Assembly (NCBI GenBank): GCA_013288985.1
Contig: JABDAT010000004.1
Span: forward strand, 1-62,863
DNA from: Alphaproteobacteria bacterium
GTDB taxonomy: Bacteria; Pseudomonadota; Alphaproteobacteria; Rickettsiales; JABCZZ01
Length of the DNA: 62,863 bases
Direction: 5' to 3'
Positions 1 to 8,595 of the stretch are shown one piece after another. The stretch's first letter is position 1. Each line of letters begins with the position of its first letter. Both the position numbers and the translations under genes were made by a program. Under the pieces are notes generated by a model. That model was not told the origin of the DNA. It made no database searches and worked only from the letters and a program-made list of their open reading frames with translations.

Positions 1-2
1 TT

Positions 3-455
3 GCTGATCTGAAAATTCTGACCTCAAACACTCCGCTTATCGTCCTTGTGAAATATGGTGATTATAATAATGCGACTGAAGCAATGAGCGCAGGCGCCCA
101 GGACTTCCTATGTAAACCGGTGGCAGCGGAACGCATGCGTACTACGCTTTCTAATGCATTTTTACTGCGTGATGCCTGCCGCGATCAGGAATTGTTGCGT
201 CGTGAGCAGATAAATGAAGCAAACCCAATATATCCTGCAATAAAAGGATTAAATAATAATATAAGTCTTGTTTCCATGATTGGCACCGATGGCAATATCC
301 GCCGCATGGAAGAACTAGAAGCTGAAGCGATTCGCTGTGCCATGCAATATTATAATGGCCGCTTAACAGAAGTGGCGCGCAGATTGGGCATCGGACGCTC
401 TACGCTTTACCGGAAACTGCATGACCTCAATATCCGCCCGGCCGAAGCCGCTTAA
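3..455 (+). CDS. Response regulator with C-terminal Fis-type HTH (5' end cut by window edge)
   Basis: The frame is open to the left edge, so the true start lies outside the window. The visible part begins late in a receiver domain: it has the beta-5 lysine context FLCKPV followed by the last receiver helix. After roughly 40 linker residues comes a Fis-type helix-turn-helix (LTEVARRLGIGRSTLYRKL). There is no room for the AAA+ sigma-54 activation domain that normally lies between receiver and Fis HTH, so this is a two-domain regulator like ActR/PrrA or a degenerate NtrC-type protein. It lies 143 bp upstream of chpT in the same direction. The family call is sound; the target genes are unknown. 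Confidence 0.8.
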   Translation, partial: ADLKILTSNTPLIVLVKYGDYNNATEAMSAGAQDFLCKPVAAERMRTTLSNAFLLRDACRDQELLRREQINEANPIYPAIKGLNNNISLVSMIGTDGNIRRMEELEAEAIRCAMQYYNGRLTEVARRLGIGRSTLYRKLHDLNIRPAEAA

Positions 456-598
456 TTATTGAGAAAACACGGCATAATAATCCAGAATTCTTACTAATTA
501 CTTATTTTTGAAGAAAAAGATTTTTGTTAACCCTTCGTAAAGGATCTCCTTGTATCAATAATCGAGAAACTGTTTTTTGATGATGCAGGGGGTACACA

Positions 599-1261
599 TT
601 GGAAGCTAAACTAAAACTTGCTGAATTATTATGCACGCGTTTGTGTCATGATCTGACCGGGCCTATTGGCGCTATCGCTAACGGTGCTGAATTTTTAAGC
701 GAAGAAGGCTTTGATTTGCAAGGCCAGGCGGTTGAGCTTATCAATAGCAGCGCCGCGCAGGCGGTATCGCGGCTGCAATTTTACCGTAAAGCCTATGGCC
801 GTATCAATGACGATGGAGAAGCCAATCTTGCCGAGCAGAAAAAAATTACCAATGATTTTTTTCTGGGCAGTAAAGTAACGCTGGATTGGCCTGACACCCA
901 TACGGATGCATCAGGTGTATCGGTAAGTTATAAAATGGGCCGGATACTTCTCAATATGATTATTATTGCATCCGCAACCTTATTGCGTGGCGGCGCCCTT
1001 GCCATTCGTATTACCTCTGACAATAATATTAAAGAGATCCGTGTAACGGCTAATGGCACAACCCTGAAATGGGACAAGGAGATTGAAGAAGTGCTGGCGG
1101 GGCATGTGGAACTGATTGCCTTGGCTCCCAAAACGGTGCAAGCTTATCTTACAAAATCATTGGCCGAAGAACTTACGGTTAATCTGTCATGGCAGTTGAA
1201 TGATTCATCCTTTGAGTTAGTTGCACGTCAGCGTGTACAAGTGGAATTAAGTGAAGGTTAG
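599..1261 (+). CDS. chpT: Histidine phosphotransferase ChpT
   Basis: ChpT relays phosphate from the hybrid kinase CckA to CtrA and CpdR in the alphaproteobacterial cell-cycle circuit. The N-terminus carries the dimerisation/phosphotransfer helix with LCHDLTGPIGAI, where His17 is the predicted phosphorylated residue. The rest resembles a degenerate HATPase-like domain without ATP-binding boxes, as expected. At 220 aa it has the usual length. The start is TTG at 599, preceded by a purine-rich CAGGGGG site. The upstream ATG codons near 579-582 are out of frame. ctrA itself lies 5.6 kb away, convergent, so two relay partners share this locus with the chemotaxis genes. Confidence 0.88.
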   Translation: MEAKLKLAELLCTRLCHDLTGPIGAIANGAEFLSEEGFDLQGQAVELINSSAAQAVSRLQFYRKAYGRINDDGEANLAEQKKITNDFFLGSKVTLDWPDTHTDASGVSVSYKMGRILLNMIIIASATLLRGGALAIRITSDNNIKEIRVTANGTTLKWDKEIEEVLAGHVELIALAPKTVQAYLTKSLAEELTVNLSWQLNDSSFELVARQRVQVELSEG

Positions 1262-1289
1262 TTGGAGTGAGGGCATGAAGGGTTAAGGC

Positions 1290-3929
1290 ATGGATGATCT
1301 AATCAGCGAATTTATCACTGAGACGTCGGAAAGCATACAGCTCCTTGACTCTGAGCTGGTCAAACTGGAACAAGATCCAGGCAATGCTACTATCCTTGGT
1401 AATATATTCCGGCTTGTCCATACCATCAAAGGAACCTGCGGATTCCTGGGCCTGCCCAGGCTGGAAATGATTGCACATGCTTCGGAGAATGTACTTGGGA
1501 AAATCCGCGACAAGGTGATTCCTGTATCTGCTCAGGCGATTTCACTGATTCTTGAATCGCTGGATTGCATCCGCAGTATTATAGATTACCTGGGTACGCA
1601 TAGCGCAGAGCCTGAAGGCAATGATTCCGGATTAATTGCCAGACTTAACGCATTTGCTGAATCCAAGGGAGTAAGCCAGGGCGCTGCGCCGTCAGCACAA
1701 ACGGAGATTGTAAGCGAAAAAGAAGTGAAGATTGCTGAGCCTCCTGTTCAGGCTTTAGTTGTGGTGCCTTCTGCGTCTGCGCTTCCAGAGGCGATAGATA
1801 TTACCACCAAAGCCAAAGAAACCGCGATTATGGAAGGATTGGCTGCGGGGGCAAAAGAACAGGGTAATGTTGCCGGTGGCGCAGCGCAGATGCAGTCAAT
1901 ACGCGTCAATATAGATGTGCTGGAAAATCTCATGCAGATGGTAAGTGAACTGGTCCTTACCCGCAATCAATTGCTCCAGATTGTCAAAGCGCGCAATGAT
2001 CATGTTTTTGCTGCGCCCTTACAGCATTTGAGCCATATCACTTCCGAACTGCAGGAAGGCATTATGAAAACGCGCATGCAGCCTATTGGCAATGCCTGGG
2101 CCAATTTTCCGCGTCTCATACGCGATTTATCGCATGATCTTGGCAAGAAAGTGGATTTGCGCATGATAGGCGCGGAAACAGAACTTGATCGCCAACTGCT
2201 GGAAATGATTAAGGATCCGCTTACTCATATGGTGCGCAATTCAGCCGATCATGGCCTTGAGCTGCCGGCTGAACGCATAAAAGCAGGCAAGCCTGAGATG
2301 GGTGTGGTTACGATTTCCGCGTTTCATGAAGGCGGGCATATTATCATTGAGATTATGGATGACGGGCGTGGCCTCCATATCGAAAAAATCAAACAAAAAG
2401 CCATTGCAAACGGCATTACTACGGAAGCGGAGCAGGCCATGCTCAGCGATCAGCAAATCATGCAGTTTATTTTCCGCCCTGGTTTTTCGACGGCAGAGAA
2501 AGTTACCAGTATATCCGGCCGCGGTGTCGGCATGGATGTAGTGCGCACAAATATTGAGAAAATAGGCGGTACCGTTGAGCTCAGCTCCACGTTTGGCAAG
2601 GGGTCTAAATTCAGTATTAAAATCCCGCTGACGCTGGCTATTATCTCCGTTCTCATTGTCGAATCCGGCGGAGAACGGTTTGCGTTGCCGCAGATTAATG
2701 TCCAGGAGTTGGTGCGCGTGGGAGGGGATTCCACATACAATGTTGAACGCATTAATAATGCCTCAGTACTGCGTTTGCGCGAGAAATTATTGCCGATGGT
2801 ATCGCTGGCGCAGATTCTGGAATTACCTGTGAGGCCGCAATCGGAAAATGAAACGGCTTTTGTCGCCGTGTGCCGGGTGGGTGGGTATAGTTTTGGCCTC
2901 ATAGTGGATCGCGTGTTCGATACCGAAGAAATCGTAGTGAAACCCACGTCGGAAGTTTTGAAAAACATTCCGCTTTATGCCGGGAATACTATTCTTGGGG
3001 ATGGGAATGTTATCATGATTCTCGATCCTAACGGCCTTGCACGCGCTACCGGCGAACGTGAAATTACCGGCGATGGCAATGATACTGCAAATCTCCAGGA
3101 TACTGCAAAGAATGCTAATCTTATCGATTTTCTTCTCTTCAAGGCAGGCAAGGGGTCGCGCAAGGCCGTGCCGCTTGAATTAGTATCGCGTCTTGAAGAA
3201 ATTGATATGACCCAGGTTGAGATGTCAGGTGATCATCCGGTGGTGCAATACCGCGGCGAACTTATGCGGCTGCAATTTCTGGAGGCATCGGAAATGCTGC
3301 CTAAGGAAGGCACAAAAGAAATAGTGGTTTTTACGTATGACAATCATACGCTGGGATTAGTGGTGGACGAAATTATCGATATTGTCAGTGCGCCTTATGA
3401 GATTAAATTACTGTCGACGGAAAAAGGATTCCTGGGCAGTATGGTAATTGAAGAAAAGACGACGGATATTGTAGACGTGACGTTCCTGTTGCGTGATATT
3501 GTGCCTCATGAAAGTATAGATGAAAATGCTTTCAAGCATGTAAGGGGCGCTAAGCTGTTGTTAGTAGAGGACAGTCCCTTCTTCCGCAGTCTTACCGTCC
3601 CGTTCCTGGCGTCATCTGGTTATAAAGTAAGCGCGGTGGGCAGTGCCAAAGAAGCATTGCAGTTGCTTGAGTCGGAACCTGATTTTGATGTCATTGTCAG
3701 TGATATAGAGATGCCGGAAATGGATGGTTACGCCTTTGCTGAAGCCTGCTGCCATCATCCTAAATTATCGCATATACCTTTGTTCGCATTCAGCGCGACC
3801 AAAAATGAAGAAAATGTTCAAAAAGGCAAACGCGCCGGTTTTAAGGACTTTATTATCAAGACCGATAGGGCGGCTTTATTACAAGCCATTGCGGCGACAT
3901 TACGCTCCACTATGAAGGAGGATGCTTAA
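1290..3929 (+). CDS. cheA: Chemotaxis histidine kinase CheA with fused C-terminal receiver
   Basis: This is the central kinase of chemotaxis, passing phosphate to CheY and CheB. Domains in order are an HPt domain (His44 in LVHTIKG), a variable linker with no clear P2 domain, the P3 dimerisation helices (about 210-265), the P4 ATPase (N-box near VRNSADHG, DDGRGL, GRGVGMDVV), a CheW-like P5, a second CheW-like region (about 610-735), and a receiver (about 750-870) with SDIEMPEMDG holding the phospho-acceptor Asp. At 879 aa it is longer than a standard CheA because of the extra CheW-like and receiver parts. The stop overlaps the cheW start by 1 bp (TAATG), indicating translational coupling. Confidence 0.95.
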   Translation: MDDLISEFITETSESIQLLDSELVKLEQDPGNATILGNIFRLVHTIKGTCGFLGLPRLEMIAHASENVLGKIRDKVIPVSAQAISLILESLDCIRSIIDYLGTHSAEPEGNDSGLIARLNAFAESKGVSQGAAPSAQTEIVSEKEVKIAEPPVQALVVVPSASALPEAIDITTKAKETAIMEGLAAGAKEQGNVAGGAAQMQSIRVNIDVLENLMQMVSELVLTRNQLLQIVKARNDHVFAAPLQHLSHITSELQEGIMKTRMQPIGNAWANFPRLIRDLSHDLGKKVDLRMIGAETELDRQLLEMIKDPLTHMVRNSADHGLELPAERIKAGKPEMGVVTISAFHEGGHIIIEIMDDGRGLHIEKIKQKAIANGITTEAEQAMLSDQQIMQFIFRPGFSTAEKVTSISGRGVGMDVVRTNIEKIGGTVELSSTFGKGSKFSIKIPLTLAIISVLIVESGGERFALPQINVQELVRVGGDSTYNVERINNASVLRLREKLLPMVSLAQILELPVRPQSENETAFVAVCRVGGYSFGLIVDRVFDTEEIVVKPTSEVLKNIPLYAGNTILGDGNVIMILDPNGLARATGEREITGDGNDTANLQDTAKNANLIDFLLFKAGKGSRKAVPLELVSRLEEIDMTQVEMSGDHPVVQYRGELMRLQFLEASEMLPKEGTKEIVVFTYDNHTLGLVVDEIIDIVSAPYEIKLLSTEKGFLGSMVIEEKTTDIVDVTFLLRDIVPHESIDENAFKHVRGAKLLLVEDSPFFRSLTVPFLASSGYKVSAVGSAKEALQLLESEPDFDVIVSDIEMPEMDGYAFAEACCHHPKLSHIPLFAFSATKNEENVQKGKRAGFKDFIIKTDRAALLQAIAATLRSTMKEDA

Positions 3930-4408
3930 TGACAAAGGCGCTGCAACGTATGTCTGATCTGAATGCATATAATGCTAAAGCGCAGGACAAAGAGTTTGTG
4001 ACCATGCGCGTGGCAGGCCAATTGTTTGGCATATCGGTGATGGAGGTGCAGGATGTCTTGCGCGGCCTTAAAGTGGCGCATGTTCCTCTTGCGCCTCAGG
4101 AAATAGTGGGATCACTTAATCTACGCGGGCGTATCGTAACAGCGATAGATATGCGTATCTGCCTTGGCCTTGCGCAAGGAGATCCCGTACCCAAACATAT
4201 GATTATGAGTGTAGTGGTGGAGCATAAGAATGAATGTTTCAGCCTCATAGTGGATTCTGTCGGCGAAGTGGTGAGCCTGCCCTTTGATCAGTTGGAAAAG
4301 AATCCCGCCAACCTCTCAGGTAGGTGGAAAGAAGTGGCATCGGGCATATATAAATTGCAGGACGATTTACTTATTATTCTTGATATACAGAAATTATTAA
4401 AATTTTGA
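3929..4408 (+). CDS. cheW: Chemotaxis coupling protein CheW
   Basis: CheW is a scaffold linking receptors to CheA. The 159-aa product is a single CheW/SH3-like domain. Diagnostic stretches are FGISVMEVQDV, a central GSLNLRGRIVTAIDMR segment, and a conserved C-terminal half with SLIVDSVGEV. It is translationally coupled to cheA through TAATG. The first roughly 20 residues are a polar extension ahead of the domain. A small lipoprotein gene follows 7 bp later. Confidence 0.94.
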   Translation: MTKALQRMSDLNAYNAKAQDKEFVTMRVAGQLFGISVMEVQDVLRGLKVAHVPLAPQEIVGSLNLRGRIVTAIDMRICLGLAQGDPVPKHMIMSVVVEHKNECFSLIVDSVGEVVSLPFDQLEKNPANLSGRWKEVASGIYKLQDDLLIILDIQKLLKF

Positions 4409-4415
4409 GCATGTT

Positions 4416-4631
4416 ATGAAATTAAAGACCCTTTTATTTCTTTTGCTGAGTTGTGGATTTGTTCTTTCTCTTGCTGGCTGTGCGGCCGATCAGGAAATGG
4501 GATTATGTACTACACTTGGATGGTGTGACTCCGAATGTGATGAAGATAGCGGTGATTGCGGCGATACGGCTCCGTCGCCGGAATCCAGCCACACTACGCA
4601 TCATGGCACCTATGAAGACATTGCCCATTAG
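4416..4631 (+). CDS. Small cysteine-rich lipoprotein inside the che operon
   Basis: The 71-aa product starts with a hydrophobic signal peptide ending in the lipobox LAGC (Cys22), so it should be lipidated and held on the periplasmic side of a membrane. The mature part is only about 50 residues and acidic, with four further Cys (CTTLGWCDSECDEDSGDC) and a His-rich tail. The gene sits 7 bp after cheW and 18 bp before cheY, so it is probably co-transcribed. I recognise no family. The upstream ribosome site is weak, which lowers confidence a little, but the lipobox and the fit between two che genes argue for a real gene. Confidence 0.65.
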   Translation: MKLKTLLFLLLSCGFVLSLAGCAADQEMGLCTTLGWCDSECDEDSGDCGDTAPSPESSHTTHHGTYEDIAH

Positions 4632-4649
4632 ACACATTATAACTGCAGT

Positions 4650-5021
4650 ATGTTCATGAAACATTGTCTTATCGTTGATGATTCTCGGGTGGTGCGCAAG
4701 GTTGCAAGCCGCATAATCGATAAGCTCGGCTTTGCTATATCGGAAGCGGAAAACGGGCTTGCGGCGCTTGAGTCATGCAAACAGCAATTTCCCGATCTCA
4801 TCTTGCTTGACTGGTACATGCCCGTTATGGACGGCATTGAGTTTCTGCGTGAACTTCGGGCATTACAGGGAGGCGATAAACCCGTTGTTATATTCTGCAC
4901 CACCGAGAATGAAATGGGGCATATTCAGCAAGCGCTCATCGCGGGTGCAAATGAATATATCATGAAGCCTTTTGATGAAGAAATACTGACCAGCAAGCTC
5001 TCTGAAGCGGGAATGCTGTAG
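4650..5021 (+). CDS. cheY: Chemotaxis response regulator CheY
   Basis: A stand-alone receiver domain of 123 aa. The acidic pair VDDS, the phospho-acceptor Asp54 in LLDWYMPVMDG, a switch Thr (FCTTENE) and the Lys of IMKPF are all visible. Phosphorylated CheY binds the flagellar motor switch. The start may be ATG 4650 or the ATG two codons later. The stop TAG is directly followed by the GTG start of cheB. Confidence 0.93.
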   Translation: MFMKHCLIVDDSRVVRKVASRIIDKLGFAISEAENGLAALESCKQQFPDLILLDWYMPVMDGIEFLRELRALQGGDKPVVIFCTTENEMGHIQQALIAGANEYIMKPFDEEILTSKLSEAGML

Positions 5022-6077
5022 GTGACAGCACATCCGCCATGTCCCGTTCGTGTAATGATTGTAGAAGATTCAGCCGTCATGCGCGGGCTGATAACACATG
5101 CACTGGAAGATGTGCCGGAAATTCAAATTGTGGCTACGGCATTTGATGGAGCCATGGCCATTGAGAATCTCAAGCATACGCAAGCCGATGTTATTTTGCT
5201 TGATATTGAAATGCCTTGCATGGATGGCATTACGGCGCTTCCGCAATTGCTTAAAATTTCTCCGCAATCGCGTGTCATTATGGTGTCAGATTTAATGTTG
5301 CCTAATGCAACTATCACGCTGCGAGCTCTTGAACTAGGTGCCTCAGATTATATTGCCAAACCCAGTGCGCGTAATAATCAAAACGAAACGCAGCAATTTT
5401 ATCGCGATCTCATACAAAAGATCAAAGCACTGACACCCCACCGTCATATGGACAGCGTATCTGCAGAATTACTACGTTACCATGCGCTCGCTTATCCTAC
5501 GATTCCTGTGAAGGCCATTGCTATCGGCTCCTCTACAGGCGGGCCGCAGGCGCTTGGTACTATATTTGAAGGGCTTGCCTCCCAGTTTCCGCGCCAGCCT
5601 GTGTTTATTACCCAGCATATGCCCTCTGGTTTTACAACGATTCTTGCCCGGCATCTCAGTCAACTTGTTCAGCACCCATGTGTGGAAGGCAAGGACGGCG
5701 AAGTGGTGCAGGATAGTTCAGTTTATCTGGCGCCTGGCGATTATCATATGGTGCCGGAAAAATTGGGCAGCAAAACGATTATCCGCATCAATCAGGATCC
5801 TTTGGTAAATTTCTGCCGCCCTGCGATTGATCCCATGCTGCACGCACTCTTGAAAATTTATGGCAAACATCTTCTTGTGGTAATTCTGACGGGTATGGGG
5901 TGTGATGGATTGGCAGGTTCGCGTGCGATAGCGGCACAAGGAGGCACTATAATCGCCCAGGATGCGGGTACGTCTGTAGTGTGGGGAATGCCGCGCGCTG
6001 TCACAGAAAGTAAGTTATGCAGTGCTGTGCTGCCTGTCAATGAGATCGCCCCTTATATTATAAGGGCCTGTATATGA
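5022..6077 (+). CDS. cheB: Protein-glutamate methylesterase CheB
   Basis: CheB removes methyl groups from chemoreceptors for adaptation. The N-terminal receiver (residues 8-125) has phospho-acceptor Asp61 in LLDIEMPCMDG. The C-terminal methylesterase (about 160-350) shows the catalytic triad Ser171 (GSSTGGP), His199 (TQHMPSGF) and Asp295 (GMGCDG). The 351-aa length is normal. The start is GTG at 5022, immediately after the cheY stop. The 3' end overlaps cheR by 4 bp (ATGA). Confidence 0.94.
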   Translation: MTAHPPCPVRVMIVEDSAVMRGLITHALEDVPEIQIVATAFDGAMAIENLKHTQADVILLDIEMPCMDGITALPQLLKISPQSRVIMVSDLMLPNATITLRALELGASDYIAKPSARNNQNETQQFYRDLIQKIKALTPHRHMDSVSAELLRYHALAYPTIPVKAIAIGSSTGGPQALGTIFEGLASQFPRQPVFITQHMPSGFTTILARHLSQLVQHPCVEGKDGEVVQDSSVYLAPGDYHMVPEKLGSKTIIRINQDPLVNFCRPAIDPMLHALLKIYGKHLLVVILTGMGCDGLAGSRAIAAQGGTIIAQDAGTSVVWGMPRAVTESKLCSAVLPVNEIAPYIIRACI

Positions 6078-6886
6078 ATGCTGAGGAATTTAATTTTATC
6101 AGTCTGCTGCTTAAGAAACGTTCTGGTCTTGCGATTGACACCGATAAAACCTATCTTCTGGAAAGCCGCCTGCTTCCCATTGCCCGCCAGTGCGGTGTGC
6201 AGGATCTATCTGAATTTGTACAATTATTGAAAACAAAACCTGCCGAAAATGTTATTGCGGAAGTGGTGGATGCAATGACTACGAATGAGTCCATGTTTTT
6301 TCGTGACAAGAAGCCGTTTGATCAGCTTCGCCAAATTATACTTCCGCGAATAAAGAAAATACACCGCAGTGGTAAGATACGCATCTGGTGTGCAGCCTGT
6401 TCTAACGGTCAGGAGCCTTATTCTGTTGCCATGGCACTGCTTGAGGAGGCGGAAAATATGGCGGGATTTACGTATGAAATACTCGCAACTGATATTTCAT
6501 TGCGTGTGCTTGCAAAAGCAAAAGAAGGATTATACAGCCAATTCGAAGTGCAGCGCGGACTTCCCGTTCAAATGCTTCTTAAATATTTTCAGCAAAAACC
6601 GGGAGCTCTTTGGCAGGTGAATGCTATTTTACAGGATATGGTGACGTTCCGGCAGCAGAACTTATTGGATGATCTGACAAAACTTGGAAAGTTTGATATT
6701 ATTTTGTGCCGCAATGTGCTTATTTATTTTGATGACCCTATGAAACGCGCTATCCTCGGCAGGATAAGCCAACTGCTGCATCCGGAAAGCGTATTGATGC
6801 TGGGAAGTGCAGAAACAGTTATTGGAATAAGTGATAAATATCAATTACTTGGTAATGAGCGCGGCATACATATACTCGCCGTTTAA
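6074..6886 (+). CDS. cheR: Chemoreceptor methyltransferase CheR
   Basis: CheR methylates receptor glutamates using S-adenosylmethionine. The 270-aa product has the N-terminal helical domain with TTNESMFFRD and the Rossmann methyltransferase core: WCAACSNGQEPYS as the SAM loop, ILATDIS, and DIILCRNVLIYFD. It is coupled to cheB by a 4-bp overlap. It is the last gene of the che run and is followed by a strong bidirectional terminator. No methyl-accepting receptor gene lies in this window, so the receptors must be encoded elsewhere. Confidence 0.95.
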   Translation: MNAEEFNFISLLLKKRSGLAIDTDKTYLLESRLLPIARQCGVQDLSEFVQLLKTKPAENVIAEVVDAMTTNESMFFRDKKPFDQLRQIILPRIKKIHRSGKIRIWCAACSNGQEPYSVAMALLEEAENMAGFTYEILATDISLRVLAKAKEGLYSQFEVQRGLPVQMLLKYFQQKPGALWQVNAILQDMVTFRQQNLLDDLTKLGKFDIILCRNVLIYFDDPMKRAILGRISQLLHPESVLMLGSAETVIGISDKYQLLGNERGIHILAV

Positions 6887-6900
6887 AAAACGGCGAGTAT
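6872..6900. terminator. Bidirectional terminator between cheR and ctrA
   Basis: A perfect 13-bp inverted repeat (arms 6872-6884 and 6888-6900, sequence ATACTCGCCGTTT and its complement) surrounds a 3-nt loop. It begins within the last codons of cheR and sits just before the ctrA stop on the other strand, where it can end both convergent transcripts. Confidence 0.8.
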
Positions 6901-6911
6901 ATTAGTAATGC

Positions 6912-7637
6912 CTATACCGCAGCTTCTTCAATATCTTCTTCGATATATTTGTTGCCCAGACCGTCGGGTTCTTTGAGTACGTAACCACGTCCCCATACCG
7001 TTTCAATGTAATTCTCTCCGCCGGCTGCATGCGCAAGTTTTTTGCGCAGCTTACAGACGAAGACGTCGATGATTTTAAGTTCAGGTTCGTCAATGCCACC
7101 GTAAAGATGATTTAAGAACATTTCTTTTGTAAGCGTTGAACCCTTACGCAAACTTAAGAGTTCAATAATACCATATTCTTTGCTGGTGAGATGCAGGGGC
7201 TTGCTATCGACTTCAACAGAGCGCGTGTCAAGATTGACGGAAAGCTTGCCGGTGCGGATAACCGACTCAGAGTGGCCTTTTGAGCGGCGCACAATGGCCT
7301 GGATACGAGCGATGAGCTCACCTTTGTTAAAGGGTTTGGTAAGATAATCGTCGGCGCCATAACCCAATCCTTTGATTTTTTGATCAGGACCGGAGAGGCC
7401 AGAAAGAATGAGGATTGGCGTGGTGATTTTTGCAGCACGGAAGCGGCGTAATACTTCATACCCATCAATATCCGGTAGCATCAAATCAAGGATTATGATA
7501 TCATAATCGTAAATTTTACCAATTTCCAAGCCCTCTTCTCCGAGTTCGGTTGTATCACAGATGATACCCTCAGACGCGAGCGAGAGCTCGATTGCCTTGG
7601 CGGTAGATGAATCGTCTTCTACTAATAGAACGCGCAT
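6912..7637 (-). CDS. ctrA: Cell-cycle response regulator CtrA
   Basis: CtrA is an OmpR-family master regulator in alphaproteobacteria, controlling division, motility and, in some species, replication. The receiver has Asp51 in [11 protein letters not shown] and the Lys of LTKPF. The C-terminal winged helix contains [17 protein letters not shown] and the recognition region [16 protein letters not shown], close to known CtrA sequences. The 241-aa length is typical, with a short acidic tail. Its only neighbours are the convergent che cluster and two upstream minus-strand genes. The upstream region carries CtrA-type boxes, consistent with autoregulation. Confidence 0.95.
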   Translation of the reverse strand: MRVLLVEDDSSTAKAIELSLASEGIICDTTELGEEGLEIGKIYDYDIIILDLMLPDIDGYEVLRRFRAAKITTPILILSGLSGPDQKIKGLGYGADDYLTKPFNKGELIARIQAIVRRSKGHSESVIRTGKLSVNLDTRSVEVDSKPLHLTSKEYGIIELLSLRKGSTLTKEMFLNHLYGGIDEPELKIIDVFVCKLRKKLAHAAGGENYIETVWGRGYVLKEPDGLGNKYIEEDIEEAAV

Positions 7638-7701
7638 TGTGCCCCCAATTGTTAATTTTCAGTATTCAGCAAAGGTTAATATATAACCATATTTTGTATA
7701 A

Positions 7702-7716
7702 TTAAACAACTGTTAA
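7702..7716. promoter_or_regulatory. ctrA: Predicted CtrA box TTAA-N7-TTAA
   Basis: TTAA-N7-TTAA is the core CtrA recognition pattern known from Caulobacter. Here it occurs exactly (TTAAACAACTGTTAA) 65-79 bp upstream of the ctrA start codon. The site is seen in the sequence; the binding is inferred. Confidence 0.6.
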
Positions 7717-7739
7717 TATTTGCCGTAAGACACAATGCA

Positions 7740-7758
7740 TTATTTGATATTTAACCAT
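7740..7758. promoter_or_regulatory. ctrA: Second predicted CtrA box with TTAACCAT half-site
   Basis: TTAT-N7-TTAACCAT differs by one base from the full CtrA consensus TTAA-N7-TTAACCAT. It lies about 110 bp upstream of ctrA. Two boxes spaced about 40 bp apart would suit autoregulation of ctrA. Confidence 0.55.
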
Positions 7759-7855
7759 AAGTTGAGGTTTTATGGCCCCTCCTCATAGAGGAAGGGAGGA
7801 GACAATTGGTTAATATACTCTAAAATTTAGATTAATTGCGTTGGATTGCCCGTTT

Positions 7856-8134
7856 CTATCGCCCTCTTCCGCCGCCGTCGCTTGTGCCGGCAAACCGATT
7901 CCAGCGATCGTCTGAAAGACGTTTACTGTTATTCAGCCGGTTGCGGATGGAAACAAGCTGGGCGCTCCAGATTTTTTCTTCTTCTTTAAGCCTTTTCTCG
8001 GTAGGCTTTATTTCAATTTCAGGCGCGCCTATATCTACCTTTTCACGATGCAATTCAGCATGCTGGAATATCATCCAGTTGCGCTTATTGCGCTCGCGAA
8101 TCTTCTTCTTTTTATCTTCTTCCTGGCGTGACAA
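7856..8134 (-). CDS. Small charged hypothetical protein
   Basis: A 92-aa, very Lys/Arg/Glu-rich product with no signal or membrane segment. The first half looks helical (RQEEDKKKKIRERNKRNW). The C-terminus ends in SDDRWNRFAGTSDGGGRGR, a glycine-rich tail that looks conserved in character. It lies 15 bp after the 51-aa gene and is probably co-transcribed with it. I assign no function. The opposite-strand frame over the same bases gives an implausible composition. Confidence 0.55.
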   Translation of the reverse strand: MSRQEEDKKKKIRERNKRNWMIFQHAELHREKVDIGAPEIEIKPTEKRLKEEEKIWSAQLVSIRNRLNNSKRLSDDRWNRFAGTSDGGGRGR

Positions 8135-8149
8135 CGATGGAGTCTCCCC

Positions 8150-8305
8150 TTAAATATTTTTGCTGTCGCCGCGCGAGTCTTTTATTTGCTTGCGCCGCAA
8201 CAGATTGCGCCGCAATGCTATAGCAAGCTTTTCCTTTTGTTGGACAGATTTCTTAGAAGATGCATCAGATTTATTATCCGCTATGGGTTGGTTTTTTGTA
8301 TCCAT
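8150..8305 (-). CDS. Small basic protein, alphaproteobacterial type
   Basis: The 51-aa product runs from MDTKNQP to SKNI, starting at the ATG at 8305, which follows a purine-rich AGAAAAAAGAAAAAT stretch. Longer upstream starts give a low-complexity prefix. The core EKLAIALRRNLLRRKQIKDSRG resembles small Arg/Lys-rich alphaproteobacterial proteins with an ALRxNLxRRK motif. Function is unknown; nucleic-acid binding is possible from charge alone. Confidence 0.5.
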   Translation of the reverse strand: MDTKNQPIADNKSDASSKKSVQQKEKLAIALRRNLLRRKQIKDSRGDSKNI

Positions 8306-8460
8306 ATGATTTTTCTTTTTTCTTTGACTCTTTACTACTTTATCTAAATTACACGTTGGGGCCATTAAGGTCAAATGACGCTTGCGTTACGAATAGGGTT
8401 GTGGCATTTTCGCGCGCGTTTAGCAAACGCCTGATAATTTCAGGCTTTTTTAATGAAGCC

Positions 8461-8497
8461 GCCGCTATAGCTCAGGGGCAGAGCACGTCATTGGTAA
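8461..8497 (+). pseudogene. 5' half of tRNA-Thr(GGT), truncated at the anticodon loop
   Basis: These 37 nt are identical to the first half of the intact tRNA-Thr 135 bp downstream and stop matching at the end of the anticodon loop (ATTGGTAA). The 3' half is absent. The break coincides with the left edge of the 47-bp attachment repeat, so this looks like a scar of an earlier recombination at the same tRNA. Confidence 0.8.
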
Positions 8498-8595
8498 GGG
8501 TAAGCTCTGGGTTATATTGGTAAGAGAATAGAAGAAGTTAACTAAAACCAATTTCTTCCGGGTAGTGTACGGGGGAGTTTGGAATGAGTAAAAAG

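Noticed and set aside
7836..8153. Plus-strand frame opposite the 92-aa charged protein
   Set aside because: Ser/Leu/Phe-rich composition typical of an antisense frame; the minus-strand frame has coherent charge patterns and a plausible neighbour.
8260..8523. Plus-strand frame running into the tRNA-Thr fragment
   Set aside because: It overlaps the 51-aa gene and a tRNA fragment, with no ribosome site.
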